Of a DNA stretch of 64,000 bases, positions 1-10,583 are shown one piece after another (within the stretch, counting starts at the first letter, position 1; every line of letters starts with the position of its first letter). Under the pieces are notes generated by a model. It had not been told where the DNA came from. It saw nothing but the letters and a program-made list of their open reading frames with translations, and did no database searches. This DNA comes from Phaeoceros laevis. Its lineage: Eukaryota; Anthocerotophyta; Anthocerotopsida; Notothyladales. The stretch spans positions 284,321-348,320 of the forward strand of contig JBNGIQ010009553.1 in the NCBI GenBank assembly GCA_049999765.1, read 5' to 3'. The position numbers and the translations under genes are program-made.

Positions 1-46
1 CATTGTGACGTTGCAGCTTATCCTACAAAGGGTTGAGGATGTTTAC

Positions 47-188
47 ACTCGAGGAATTCTTCAGACGCTGAGCCTCATCTACAATGAGATACCCCCAGTG
101 TATGGAGGAGAGGAATTCAGAATCTACCATGACTAGCTCGTATGTAGAGATCACAACTTCAAATGAGCAGCCTGAACCGTCCTGCATC
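47..188 (-). pseudogene. CHR10-like: Single exon of a CHR10/ALC1-like SNF2 helicase (fragment)
   Basis: One exon flanked by a good acceptor (CAG before 188) and a GTAAAC donor at 46-45. It encodes about 47 residues of the first RecA-like lobe of a SNF2-family ATPase, including the Walker B box written DEAQRLKN. The DEAQ spelling and the preceding VVISTYELVMVDSEF block fit plant CHR10 (the CHD1L/ALC1 relative), a chromatin remodeller; this assignment is from memory of the family. No upstream exon is visible in the 400 bp to the right, where a SEC23 fragment on the same strand begins instead. The rest, if any, lies left of the window. It may be a gene fragment carried by a transposon rather than part of a live gene. 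Confidence 0.55.
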
Positions 189-617
189 TGAACCAAGAGA
201 TAAGCTGACAAGTTCACAACTTGTTGCCTCGCACAATGCATGCGCAAAATGAAAATAAGTTACCAAAGCCTACAGTGACACAGGAAAGAACCATACAGAT
301 CTCAAGCTGCTGCGAACGCCCTTCCTGTGCTCTTTCTGTTCTGTGTAAGACACAACCCTTACACAACAATTGAGGGCTATATATAAAACCATACAGTCAT
401 AAGTGTACTCCGCTCAACAGGCAACGAACCTTTCAGCAGTGCTAGGATCTCAGACCAGGATTTGCATATGATAAAATCAAACTTCTTGCTCCAGAGTTTT
501 CAGGATGCTAGCAATTGCATGCACCGTGAGATACGCAACATGAGACACAATTTCCAGCCAAAAGGGAAACTATTGAGGCAATGTTGCAGGCCAGAGCTGC
601 CAAAGAGGGTCAAATAC

Positions 618-1008
618 CTGCTGAGCCGTGTGCTCCTTCTCACCCCGGAATACAAAAGACTTAGAGCAGTCAGCGTAACCTAGCTCATGCACATGGACCA
701 TTGTGCCGAACGAGACAAGTCCCACGAAAGCATTTTTAGGCAGAAATGACAACAGTTGTGTAATGGCGTTCTTCAAATGGTCCAAATCCTCAGGTGCCTG
801 ACATGTGTCTAACACGAACAGGAATCCAGGAGCACTGCCGCCATCATAATTTCCTCCAGAGCCGCCTGCAAAAGGAGAAGACCCTGCAGGCCCGTTTGCA
901 TGTCTTCCAGCAAAAGAGCTACCATAAGGCAACGCATACAATCCACTGTCACATTATCTGGCCAGAGCTCCGCTGGCAGATTGTGTTCGCTGATCTGGGC
1001 ATATCTCA
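618..1008 (-). pseudogene. SEC23-like: SEC23 fragment (COPII coat, vWA/trunk part)
   Basis: The minus strand encodes the stretch that follows the zinc finger in SEC23: YAQISEHNLPAELWP, then a glycine/serine-rich spacer, then FLFVLDTC, VGLVSFGT and VHELG, ending FRGEKEHTAQQ at a donor (CAG/GTATTT, 618/617). SEC23 is the GAP subunit of the COPII inner coat acting on SAR1 at the ER. The frame shifts once, near 938, between TVD and YALPYGSS, so this copy cannot be translated as it stands. No zinc-finger exon (CxxC pairs) is found upstream to 1.6 kb, and no downstream gelsolin-like exon before the SNF2 fragment. It is probably a captured or decayed fragment. Confidence 0.6.
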
Positions 1009-1108
1009 TCGAACCATATCCAAGTTCCAACCAAGCTTCACCTCCACGGCAACCTCCTCCACCGGCGTTCACCCCTCCTCCTCCGGCCTCCGGGTTATGG
1101 GTTAACCC

Positions 1109-2000
1109 GAGGTCCAGCTGGCAACCCACGTCACTCTCCGTTTTGCCACGTTGGTCGGCAGTTCGTGTTTTCCGTTTTGCGCATCCAGTACACCAGGAAC
1201 CGCCGGGTATCCGATCTGCCCACGCACCGTTCACCAGTTCCCGTTTTCGTACGGCTTTGAGCATTTAGGACACGTTCGCCGTCCGAAATGGCGCATTCCA
1301 GATTTTCGCGCGTTTGCGCAAATAGTACACCATAGAGGTCCGTGCGAGGGAGGTGCTGTTGGCCAGACCATCGGGCCACGTACCTGACCAGCCACACAGA
1401 GGTTGCATTTTTTCTACACTTTCTTGTTGGAGTCAGTAGGAGGGCCGCAGTTGTTAAGGCCGCTGGCCAACAGGCTGCTGGCGCATTGCGTGCAAGGAGG
1501 CGAAGGGCTCTACATTTTCCTTTACGTCTCTTTTGCATACAGTGGACGTACCTGACCAGGGGACCGTACACGTACATCAGAACCGGAAGGAGCAGGTACT
1601 GGCCATGCACATCCTTCGTAACCTTACTTCGTCACCTGGCGGATCGGATTTACGTGCGGCCAAGAGGAGAACTTGCTTGGGGTTTAATTTTTATGCAGCC
1701 GTAGGGACTTGGCCACATCTGCGGAGACCGTGCGGCATGTTGTTGGATAGGTTGAATTGAAGTCCGATGCAGCAAGACAAAGCGTAGAAGGAGGAGTTCT
1801 ACGTCTTCCTGTGTTGGGTTCTCTTTGGAAAATCTTTTTGAGTGCAAGGAGCCCTGCCACAAGACGTTGCGAATCACAGGGACGTAGGATACGTGCTGCT
1901 GTTGAGTGTAGGGATTGAAGATCAGGTGCTGCACGTCGTGATTCATTGTGGAGTTTGTGTTGGACGTACGGAGTTCTAGCGGAGCGTACCGGAGAGCTGG
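1109..2000. other. Non-coding stretch, no recognisable gene
   Basis: Open frames here have no recognisable domain. A 12-bp word GTACCTGACCAG occurs at about 1380 and again at about 1549, and variants of CGTAC are frequent, suggesting degenerate repeat DNA. Confidence 0.4.
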
Positions 2001-3130
2001 AAGTATCAATTTCATTGTGGGTGACCAAGACGTGGCGTGAGGGGAGGACGTGGACTAGTGGACGTGTTAGCAGCAGACGTACGGACTGGCCAGACCAGGT
2101 GTTACAAGTCGTGCTCCCTTAAGATTTTCAGGTGAACGTATGGAGGACCAGAGGACGTGCTGGGATGTGATTTTGGACGGCTAGGTGGCCAGATGACCGA
2201 GGTGTGATATGGGAGAAGGATGTGACCCCGGACGTAGGGATTGTGTGATCAAGGACGCAAGGGTTTCATCTACAAGAGTTTTGACGTATGGCAGGATGTG
2301 TTACGACATGGCTACTATGTGTGGGCATGGTCCCGGATGTGATACCATGTACGGCCATGACGTAGGACATGCGGCCATGGTACGGCAGCATGTAGCAACA
2401 TGTCAAGGCATGTGGCCGTGACGTGGAATGTGAAATCCCATGCACACAAGGGTTTTGGAAGGCCATGGACATTGCAAAGACAAATAGATGGTGAGCCGAG
2501 ACGCTTCTGAAGAGAAGATGGTGGATAGGGAATCTGACGTGGCAGCTCATCATAGGTTTTGAAGGAAGGAAAAGTTATACTCTCAGGCTGAAGTTGTGGA
2601 CAACGTCATAGCAACGACTCGAGAATTTTTGGCGTCGTTGCCGGGGACTCTAGGGAAGGAGTGGCGTCGAGTTCTTCCTCACTTGAACAATTGGAGGCGG
2701 CAAGCGGACGTCAAGGTGCACGTGGGAAGTTGCTATCAACCAACGTTGCTGCAAGGAATGAAGATGTTACAAGGAAAGACACGATGTCAATGCCTACAGC
2801 CACCAATCCTGACGTAGTGACACTGTTGGGAGGAACGTCGACGTTGGATGCAACGCCAGCAGATCAAGTAACGCAAGAAGTGAAGGATGCACCGACGGAG
2901 AGCTCAAGACCTGAAGATCCTGACGTACAGCCATGAAGACGTAGCCATGTGTGGGGTGAGTTAGGATTGTATAGAGGTAGTAAATAAGACGTAGCGTTGG
3001 TTTTGTTATGTTCTAGGGTACGTCAGCTAGGGTACAATTGTGACGTGACGTGAAGTAAACATTAGGTGTACGTCAAGAAGCTGACGTAGCCAGGTGACAT
3101 CTCAACGCTGACGTGGCGTGTGACTAGACT
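2000..3130. repeat. ACGT-rich tract (many TGACGT/GACGTA words)
   Basis: Over about 1.1 kb the word GACGT (or its complement ACGTC) recurs more than twenty times, often as TGACGT, GGACGT or GACGTA, well above expectation for DNA of this composition. TGACGT is the core bound by TGA-type bZIP factors, but the regular scatter with no adjoining gene suits repeat or transposon DNA better than a promoter. Short open frames at 2596-2936 have no recognised domain. Confidence 0.4.
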
Positions 3131-3146
3131 AATGACTTGGAGCTTT

Positions 3147-3500
3147 GTGTCACTAGTAGAAATCCCCTGTTTATTTGACATGTCTATTCGACATTCATGT
3201 CAAATAAACACTTTGTAAAATAAAAACCTATATGCTATTTGATATATTGTTTATTTGACATAACCTAGATGACATTCGTGCATAAGCAACATGTGCTCAT
3301 TTGTTGAAAATGTTCATTTGATAACAATAACAATGAAATTATTAGACATAAGCCATTTCTTTTGACTTATATATAGTTAACACATGCTCTTTTGATAACA
3401 CATCCTAGTGAACCTAGATCTATTTAACATCATGAGTTTTCAAGCTTAATATAATTTTGAATATTTCTTTGTATGTATGTCTATTTGATAGGAATGAACA
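3147..3500 (+). mobile_element. Possible CACTA (En/Spm) terminus with subterminal repeats
   Basis: At about 3149 the sequence reads CACTAGTAGAAA, close to the CACTA-superfamily terminal repeat. It is followed by about 350 bp of AT-rich DNA packed with TTTGACAT / TTTGATA words in both orientations (about 3170-3490), as in the subterminal repeat zones of CACTA elements. I could not find the matching opposite terminus, so the far boundary is a guess. No transposase is present. Confidence 0.35.
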
Positions 3501-3526
3501 CGTGTCCACCTGTCATGCCCGACCTT

Positions 3527-3560
3527 TAGGGAGGGGTACAATAGCTTGTACCCCTCCCTA
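3527..3560. repeat. Perfect 15-bp hairpin with 4-nt loop
   Basis: TAGGGAGGGGTACAA at 3527-3541 and its exact reverse complement at 3546-3560 flank the loop TAGC. It lies just after TGTCATGCCCGACC (3511-3524), which resembles the TG-starting end of some plant LTRs, but no partner LTR was found. Confidence 0.6.
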
Positions 3561-5700
3561 ATCTGGTGTGCCTAGGTGACTCAAAACCTGTGCTCATATC
3601 AGCTTGTGTGACTGTCCCCGTGGATGCCATTAGGCCATAAATAAGTACGTCCTGGAATGGTAAACACCATAAATGCACGTGCTTCCATGTGATGTGATGA
3701 TAACGCTTAGTAGTCTTGTATCGATCCTGTCTAGATGTTGATCGCATGCGTTTCTCGTTCACCTGGGGACCTGGTGAAGGATTAAAAGATGGAAATTACT
3801 CGTAATTGAGCCTCCTCCGCGTAGTTCTTTTCGCTTGAGAGTCTCGTCATGGACAATATCTCAGCTCAGGGTCCCCCTTCCTGCAACACCTTGCCACAGA
3901 TTTACGAGCTTCTGGCAGCACACCAAAAATCCTGCTAGTTTTAACCATCGTGGCGCATCTCCCAACCTGCCCAGGAACGGCAAATCTTCGAAGACACCCT
4001 TCAGTGAAGAACGTTCCTCTCTCAGGCTGGTCTGACATGCCTTTGAAACCAGGGCATGTTTGAAGAGAGCTTATGTGGGGGAAAGGTTCATCTCCTCAAT
4101 CCTGCCTGTACAATGTCTCATATCCGCAGTTTCCTGGAGCAAGCCACCTTCTTATGCTGGTACATGTCTGCACCTCAGCTGTGGAACCCTGGTAACGCCA
4201 AGCAGACAGGCTATCCAGGCGGGATTAGCTCTGACAGCTTCAACCTACTTCATGGAGGACTAGCCATGGAGCTGGAGCTGGGGAAGGTCCTTGTCAGTGT
4301 TCATGTGACCAAGAGTGATGCACACTCCAGGCAACTGCAGTAGCGATGACAGTTCATGTGACAGAAGGGTCAGGTTGGCAGTTGAAAGCCGTGATTGTGA
4401 TGTCCATGTCATGTATGTCGCCCAAGTCATAGCTGCTACCCAGCTCATGTGACCATTTGTCAGGCAGAGCACATGCAAACAAATGGGCACGCACCTGCAA
4501 CTGCTTCAAAGGCCAAGTTCACGAGTATCCTCCACTAGAAACTTCGTCGTTACTTGCTGCCTGTCACCATCGTACGCGGAGGGCTCAAGGCAAATGACTG
4601 CCGTGGTTCGGTTTCCAGTGACTATTATTCGGCAGCTTTTCGTCCTCAGGTACTGCACTGACCTGTTCTTCTTCGTAAGTCCTGTGAAGTTCTTTGAAAG
4701 TTGAGAAACAGGTCTGCTTGGTAGACTTGGCAACCCAAGATGCTCTTCGGATCGCTGGAGGTACAAGGAAGAATGGGAGCATTCCTGCAGACCTGTACTC
4801 TTCTGACACATTTTTGGCTAGCATTTCCTGAGATTTCTTCTAAATCGCCAGCTGTTGTTCCTGAAAAGGGATGGGCTTGTTGCTTCGTTCTCAAGATGTT
4901 TGTTTCCAGGATGAAGAAGCGTTTGGGTCATATCACCAGGTGTTAGTTTAGTTGCACCGGGATACAGAAGGTCCTAGTTCTGTTCCAGATGTCAAGTCTG
5001 GCATCCCTCCCCCATCTGAACGTTTATGTTCTCCCCATATATGCACCATCCCTTTTGTTTACTCTTTGCCACAGAAGAGACTTAGAAGAGGACAGGCCAC
5101 AGTCTAAAACAGTAGCAAGCAAACGTTGAACTCGCAAGTAAGAGACTGCAAACCAGGGGATTGAAAAACGTATCATGCCTGTATCATTCTACCTTGAACT
5201 CACTTTTATTGAGCACTACTACGTCAAGACCTGGAGTTGAAGGAGGTGGTCTGTGTAATGCCCAACCATGCCCCAGCAAGAGAGCCAACCCAATTCGACT
5301 AAACTTGACAACCTCCGGAAGTTATTGGTCCATAGAACATGTGACAAAAGTGTCACAAGCAGGAGAGATGGCCTTCATTATGCCTCGAGCCAGTGAGCTC
5401 TAGTAAGCTGTCTAACCCAGCTCAACAGCAATTCAACAGTGTCTGTCAAGGCCCTTTTCAAAGTACTGAGAAAGGAGACGAGAGCGTGCCAGGGCATTTT
5501 ACCACTAAAGGGAAGGAAGGAAGTTTATTTAGGTGATGAGGTGATGACGGAGGTCACGCAACCTCTAACTCGAGGAACCGCTGGTTAGGTCTATTCGAGA
5601 CTTTTGGTGGTAAAACATAACAGTGCTCGCGCCAAACGTAGTATTCGAATTCGAACAGTGAGTACGAAAAACCTACGCTGTCTCCAAAGTCGCAAGTGTT
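3561..5700. other. No recognisable gene
   Basis: About 2.1 kb with only short open frames on both strands (longest about 100 codons). None shows a domain, transit peptide or repeat that I recognise. Spliced or non-coding transcripts cannot be excluded. Confidence 0.4.
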
Positions 5701-5736
5701 CACAACCTTGTTCCTGGTACCATTCAGCTGGGTTGC

Positions 5737-7128
5737 TTGGAGTGTTTTGCAGGTGTGATGAAGAAGGCGCCGGTGCTTCCAGAAGAGCTGGTGGACAGCA
5801 TCCGAGCCCGGCTTCCGGTTCGTGAGATCTTCCAGACCAGCCTGGTTTGCAAGAGATGGGCCGAAGTCTGCAAGAGCCCACATTTCTGTGACCAAGTGCT
5901 GCAGCACATTCCAGAGCACCTGCCATGGCTGGTGGATGTGCGTCCTCCCGAGACCAGGAAGCAGCTGGAGTGCCTGACCTTCGACTTGTGCCAGGAGACG
6001 CTGTGCCCTGTGGTGATCGGCATTCTTCCTTCCCTGGGCTTGTCTTACTACCCCGCGGAACATGGCACCAGAAGCGACGTCTGCAGCGCTGCTGCGGGAG
6101 GGTTGGTTGCATTGATTCACGGCTCCGAATTCCACAATTGCGTTCTCATGGCTAACCCTCTGTTGCAGGGAGGAACGCAGGTGCTGCACCTGCCTTTCAG
6201 TCCGGTTTTCGGGTGGTTTGTGCTCACCCTAGCTATGCTTTACAGCGCAAGCGACGACACCTTCAAGGTGCTTGTCACGGGCAGGGTTGCTCCCAGTGAG
6301 TACAGAAGGAAGCACATATTCCCCTCCGAGGAGAACCCGTACAGCCTCAGCTGGACGGGCATTTACAGCTCCAGCAGCAAGAGCTGGCAGGTCCGGGTGT
6401 GTGCGAAGCATGCAAACCCCAAGCTGTATTCTTTGACCAGCGTGATAGTGGGGGAGGTAGTGTATCTGGTGGTTCGCCTCAACCCCGTCACTATCATCTT
6501 CTCAGCTCGCAACATCCATGACGGGCTACCTATGTCAGCAGACTGCTGTGACAAGGTGTTCCCGGAGGTCTGCGACTTTCACAAGGTGTGGCCCAATGCA
6601 ACCTGGAATGGGGTGCCAATGCCGCCCCTGGTTGTGGGCCAGTCGTGGTTGCAGGTGCAGCTCGTGGACTGCTACGGGCGGCTGTTGCTCATGGTCAGTC
6701 ACACAGAACTTGCAGGTTTCGACGACTATGTCCGAATTTTCGAGTTTGATCCAGCACAGGGCAAGTGGGTGATGGCTCCCAGGATGCCCCCCATAATCGT
6801 TGCACAATTCTTCACAACCGCAAGGGGATTGTACCATGGCATCCAGTGCATCTGCTATGGGGGTGCGGTGCACCTCGTGAACTGGATTGATGACGTGACT
6901 GTCATCTTTGATCCCTTCAAGCAATGCTGGTCCATGCCCCCTGAGTCCCTGCTCCCTGGGTATGGTTACCGATTGGGATATGATCATCTTCTGGGTATCA
7001 CATTCCAGCCTAGTCTGCGGGCGCCTTCAACGTACTTCAAGATACCACAGCCACATCTGGCTGAACAAGCCCAAGGTTGGCGGTATGCACTGCAGGAGGA
7101 GAACCTCCCGGCGGTGGAGGGCCATTGA
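5737..7128 (+). CDS. F-box protein with kelch-like C-terminal region
   Basis: Single-exon gene of 463 aa. Residues about 14-52 form an F-box (LPEELVDSIRARLPVREI, then SLVCKRWAEVCKSP), the SKP1-binding motif of SCF ubiquitin ligases. The rest resembles the divergent kelch/galactose-oxidase propeller of plant F-box proteins: repeated hydrophobic strands with W and FDP words (IFEFDPAQGKWVMAPRMP at about 344-361; VIFDPFKQCWSMPPESL further on). It presumably selects substrates for ubiquitination; the target is unknown. An alternative start is Met8 (MKKAPVLPEEL, 5758). No introns, like many plant F-box genes. The frame is intact over its full length and ends in TGA at 7126-7128. Confidence 0.85.
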   Translation: MECFAGVMKKAPVLPEELVDSIRARLPVREIFQTSLVCKRWAEVCKSPHFCDQVLQHIPEHLPWLVDVRPPETRKQLECLTFDLCQETLCPVVIGILPSLGLSYYPAEHGTRSDVCSAAAGGLVALIHGSEFHNCVLMANPLLQGGTQVLHLPFSPVFGWFVLTLAMLYSASDDTFKVLVTGRVAPSEYRRKHIFPSEENPYSLSWTGIYSSSSKSWQVRVCAKHANPKLYSLTSVIVGEVVYLVVRLNPVTIIFSARNIHDGLPMSADCCDKVFPEVCDFHKVWPNATWNGVPMPPLVVGQSWLQVQLVDCYGRLLLMVSHTELAGFDDYVRIFEFDPAQGKWVMAPRMPPIIVAQFFTTARGLYHGIQCICYGGAVHLVNWIDDVTVIFDPFKQCWSMPPESLLPGYGYRLGYDHLLGITFQPSLRAPSTYFKIPQPHLAEQAQGWRYALQEENLPAVEGH

Positions 7129-7164
7129 TAGAATCACGGCTCCTTTTCTTTAAAAGGCCGAAGT

Positions 7165-7400
7165 GTTGTTAGGAAGAGCATGCCCTCTGGAATTTGCAGT
7201 TTTGCTCATCTTAAGATTGCCTTACTGCACATCTCAAGATTGCCAGTACTGCCTCCCTTCCCAATTGTTTATCGTTGTTAGGAAGAGCATGTCTTTTCTG
7301 GTAGTAGTAGTAGTGGTAGTAGATTCTGGAATTTACAATTTTACACATCTCAACATTGCCAATTTTGCACATCTCAAGATTGCCATGCTAAACGGCCCCA
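7165..7400 (+). repeat. Imperfect tandem duplication with GTA microsatellite
   Basis: The word GTTGTTAGGAAGAGCATG occurs at 7165 and 7274, followed each time by TCTGGAATTT (7186 and 7325) and copies of CACATCTCAAGATTGCCA. The second copy is lengthened by about 30 bp holding a GTA/TAG trinucleotide run (about 7301-7321). It lies between the F-box gene and the P450 promoter. Confidence 0.6.
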
Positions 7401-7666
7401 TCTCCCTTCCTAATGCACGTACCGTTAGCTGATTCTTCTTCGTATCTAACCCCAGAACGCGTTTCGAAGAAGCATATTTCGAGTCGCGAAATGCGCCATT
7501 GACAAGCATTTTCTAAAATTTTTGGTACATTGCGATGTGCTTTCACTTCATCCACATGCAAGATGCTCCTCGAAGCCATACATGAGTGAGCCCAATCTAT
7601 ACATGTATTTCCATTAGCACTCGAGCTTGTCATTGGGAGCTTGACGTTCAAGCTGTTGAAATCAGA

Positions 7667-10023
7667 ATGGTAGAGTTCGGAGCAATGGTCGTGTTGATGG
7701 CTGTGGCCTGTGGGCTGCCTCTGCTGGTGCTGCTCTCAGGCTATCTCTACTCATACCGCCTTCGCTCTTGGGGAAATGGCGAATTGAAAGTGCCACCCGG
7801 TGAAGCGTGGATCCTTCCATTCGTCGGGGAGTCTCTGCGTCTGATCAATCCAGACCCATTCTTCTTTGAACGGCACAAAAAGTGAGTACCTGTCCAACTT
7901 GTTGAGGGATGAATTCCATCTCGGAAATTCTTCACAAAAAGCAAGCATTCGCTCTGCCTGTTGGCTCAAGAGATTACAAGTTCCAAGTCGCTGCCAACTC
8001 CTGTCCAGGTATGGTGGGTTATACACAACCCACCTATTTGGCGAGCCCACAATCGTGGTTGACGACCCTGAGGGTATGAGGACTTTCATGACTGACAAAA
8101 CTTGCGAACTTCGGGCAATCTACTCTTTCCAGAAGCTCATTGGAATGCAAGCCATCATGCAGGTGTGCCAACACTTCAGATTCATATTTGTCTACGGTTT
8201 GAAGTCGGCCCCAAGGTTGCTCAATTACAAGCTTGTCCGTGAACTCCATGTAGGTCCGAGGTGACGTTCATCAGCTTTACCGAAAAATTTTCCTCTCCTT
8301 GCTAAACAATGGTGGACCCAACCTCATACACAAGCTTGACGAGGTTGCACAAGTTTACTTGGAGGCACTACCAGACAGTGGAGCTGTCAATACCCTGGAG
8401 CTGGCACAGAAGGTGATTGATTTTGAGGTTTTTGGTGTGAGATTTTCAGTTGTCACTCCGAATTAGATCAGCTGACATGTACACCGGTACGCGTAATGCT
8501 TTGCAGTTCACATTCGCAGTAGCTACTCTTTTAGTGGCCGACGATCTAAGGCCTGGAGACCCCCTGGTTGAGGAGCTTCAACAGAATGTAGAGATCATGG
8601 AGTCTGGCCTAACGACCTGGATTACAGCTGATATTCCGGGGACCACTTTCAGCCGAGCAAAAAAGGTGTTATTGATACCAGCTTGGCCAGCTTAATGCAT
8701 ATGAATGCATCAGAAATTGGAAGCTTTTAGCACATAAGTTTTTAAAACTTTGAAGATGGGCATTTTTTCAGGCACGGCAAAGGCTTTTGGTCAGGTTGGA
8801 CGAACTTATAGCTCGGAGGAGAAAAACAGGAGGGGAGCATGATGACTTGATTCAACACCTCATGCAAGTGGGCAAGGATGGGAACGAACCTGCCTTGAGT
8901 GATGAACAAATCAAGGACAACTGCTTGATGATGTGGTTTGCTGCCTATGACACGACTTCCAGTGCAATCACCTGGTTGCTCAAGTACTTGGAAAAGCATC
9001 CTAGTGTTCTGCAGCGAGTGCGGGTGCGTCCCAAAGTTTGGTCAGTTGATTTTCATTTGACATCAGAATTGATCACCGGTCATATCTTGCTCAATGACTG
9101 TGGTTTCTTAGGCCGAGCAGGACAACATCGCAAAAAACAAGCTTCCAGGCGAGCTCCTCACATCAGCTGACCTCCAGCAAATGCCATTTTCTGCACAGGT
9201 AGTTCCCTCGAAGGTTGCTCCAAGGGCATCAGACATGTACTCCGATCCATTTTAAGTTTGCTGGACTTCGTGAGTCCCAATTTGAATCCTTACCACCTGA
9301 AAGTTCATTCGTTTTCACAGGTCCTTCAAGAAACACTGAGGCTGTCAAGCTTGACCAATCTCACAATGCGAACGACCTCGGTGGATTTGGAATACAAAGG
9401 TAACTCACCTACCTAGCCTGCCATGGATGCTGTTCCAAGGATATGCAGCACAAGATGTACTACAGAATTTTCAGTGCTGTCAGCATGAGCTCTCTCTATT
9501 TGTATCCATTCGCAGGACTGCTCATACCAAAGAACTGGAAGCTGTTGTTGAACTTACGGTACCTGCACCTTGGCCCAGAGAACCACAGAGATCCACTCAA
9601 ATTTGAACCGACTCGGTTTGAGGTTTGTAGGCAAACTAGCTAGTACGGTTTTTCTCACCAATCAGACAGACCTTAAAACCATGGCGTTGAACCAATAGGC
9701 ACCAAGCAACCCGAACACGTATCGTCCATTCGGTGGTGGAAGTCGGCTTTGCGTAGGCAAGGACTTCGCTAGGCAGCAAATTCTTGTGTTCATGCATCGA
9801 TTCTTCACGGCATTCAGGTACCTACGAGCCATCCACTACTGTTACAGTTGCACACAGACCAGTAATTGTTCCTCCAGTGACATAACAAGGGGCGGAATGT
9901 TGATATGAATTTGTGGCTGGCAGTTACGAATCCACAGGGCCTGAGCTTGGGACTCGTGTATATCCTATAGCCGTCCCCGTAGGTGGGTTCCCTGTCAAGC
10001 TTCATAGACGACGCCGAGATTGA
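7667..10023 (+). CDS. Cytochrome P450 (CYP85-clan-like), 10 exons
   Basis: Exons that close in frame with GT-AG introns: 7667-7881, 8009-8162, 8254-8412, 8507-8665, 8772-9023, 9112-9198, 9321-9399, 9516-9622, 9699-9817, 9924-10023, giving 476 aa, a normal P450 length. An N-terminal membrane anchor (about residues 7-27) is followed by the PPG hinge ([15 protein letters not shown]). The I-helix oxygen site [10 protein letters not shown]-helix ETLR, the PERF-equivalent EPTRFE and the heme loop [10 protein letters not shown] with its Cys ligand are all present. The fold and the [14 protein letters not shown] start recall the CYP85 clan (sterol, brassinosteroid, triterpene or diterpenoid oxidation); the substrate cannot be deduced. 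It would be an ER-bound monooxygenase needing P450 reductase. It converges on the V-ATPase gene, with 560 bp between the two stops. Confidence 0.93.
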
Positions 10024-10583
10024 GCGTCACTTCGCATACAGCATGGGAAATTCAGCATGCTTTGTAAGTCATACACATATATTTTCACTCAGAGTAGAAA
10101 GGCTCTCGAAGAGCCAGCAAGAGCAAGCATTACCACCAACCTTGTAGGCAATTAGTTCTGCTGCAATGTCAGAGGGAATCCATGGATGATAAAATGATGG
10201 CAACCACTTCCGGAAGGAAGGCCAGTCTACGTGGACACTGCGTCTTCTTCTGAGGCTGTCTCTGCCTTCACTCCAATTCGTAATCAGAGAACGATTCAAC
10301 AGTGAAACTTATTTTGAGCCCGCCTACCTGATGCAACTCTGTATACCTTCATTGCAGCCAATTCCCAGACCACAACGCCTTGTGGTTTTCACGGATCATA
10401 GCTTCCTTCAGGCGAGGGTCTCAGCTCTGTCCTAGCAGGAATTTCAACTCCCTCCAGCACGGAACAACATTACATACGAAGGGTAGTAGCAGCTAACGCT
10501 ACAGCTCCCCAAATTTTACAAACCTCCATTCCACACATATATTTAACTCTCACAAGCGATCCTCTTCTTCACTAGGCCAAGCA
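10024..10583. other. Convergent intergenic region
   Basis: Lies between the stop codons of the P450 and V-ATPase d genes and presumably holds both 3' UTRs and polyadenylation sites. No further coding signal was seen. Confidence 0.5.
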
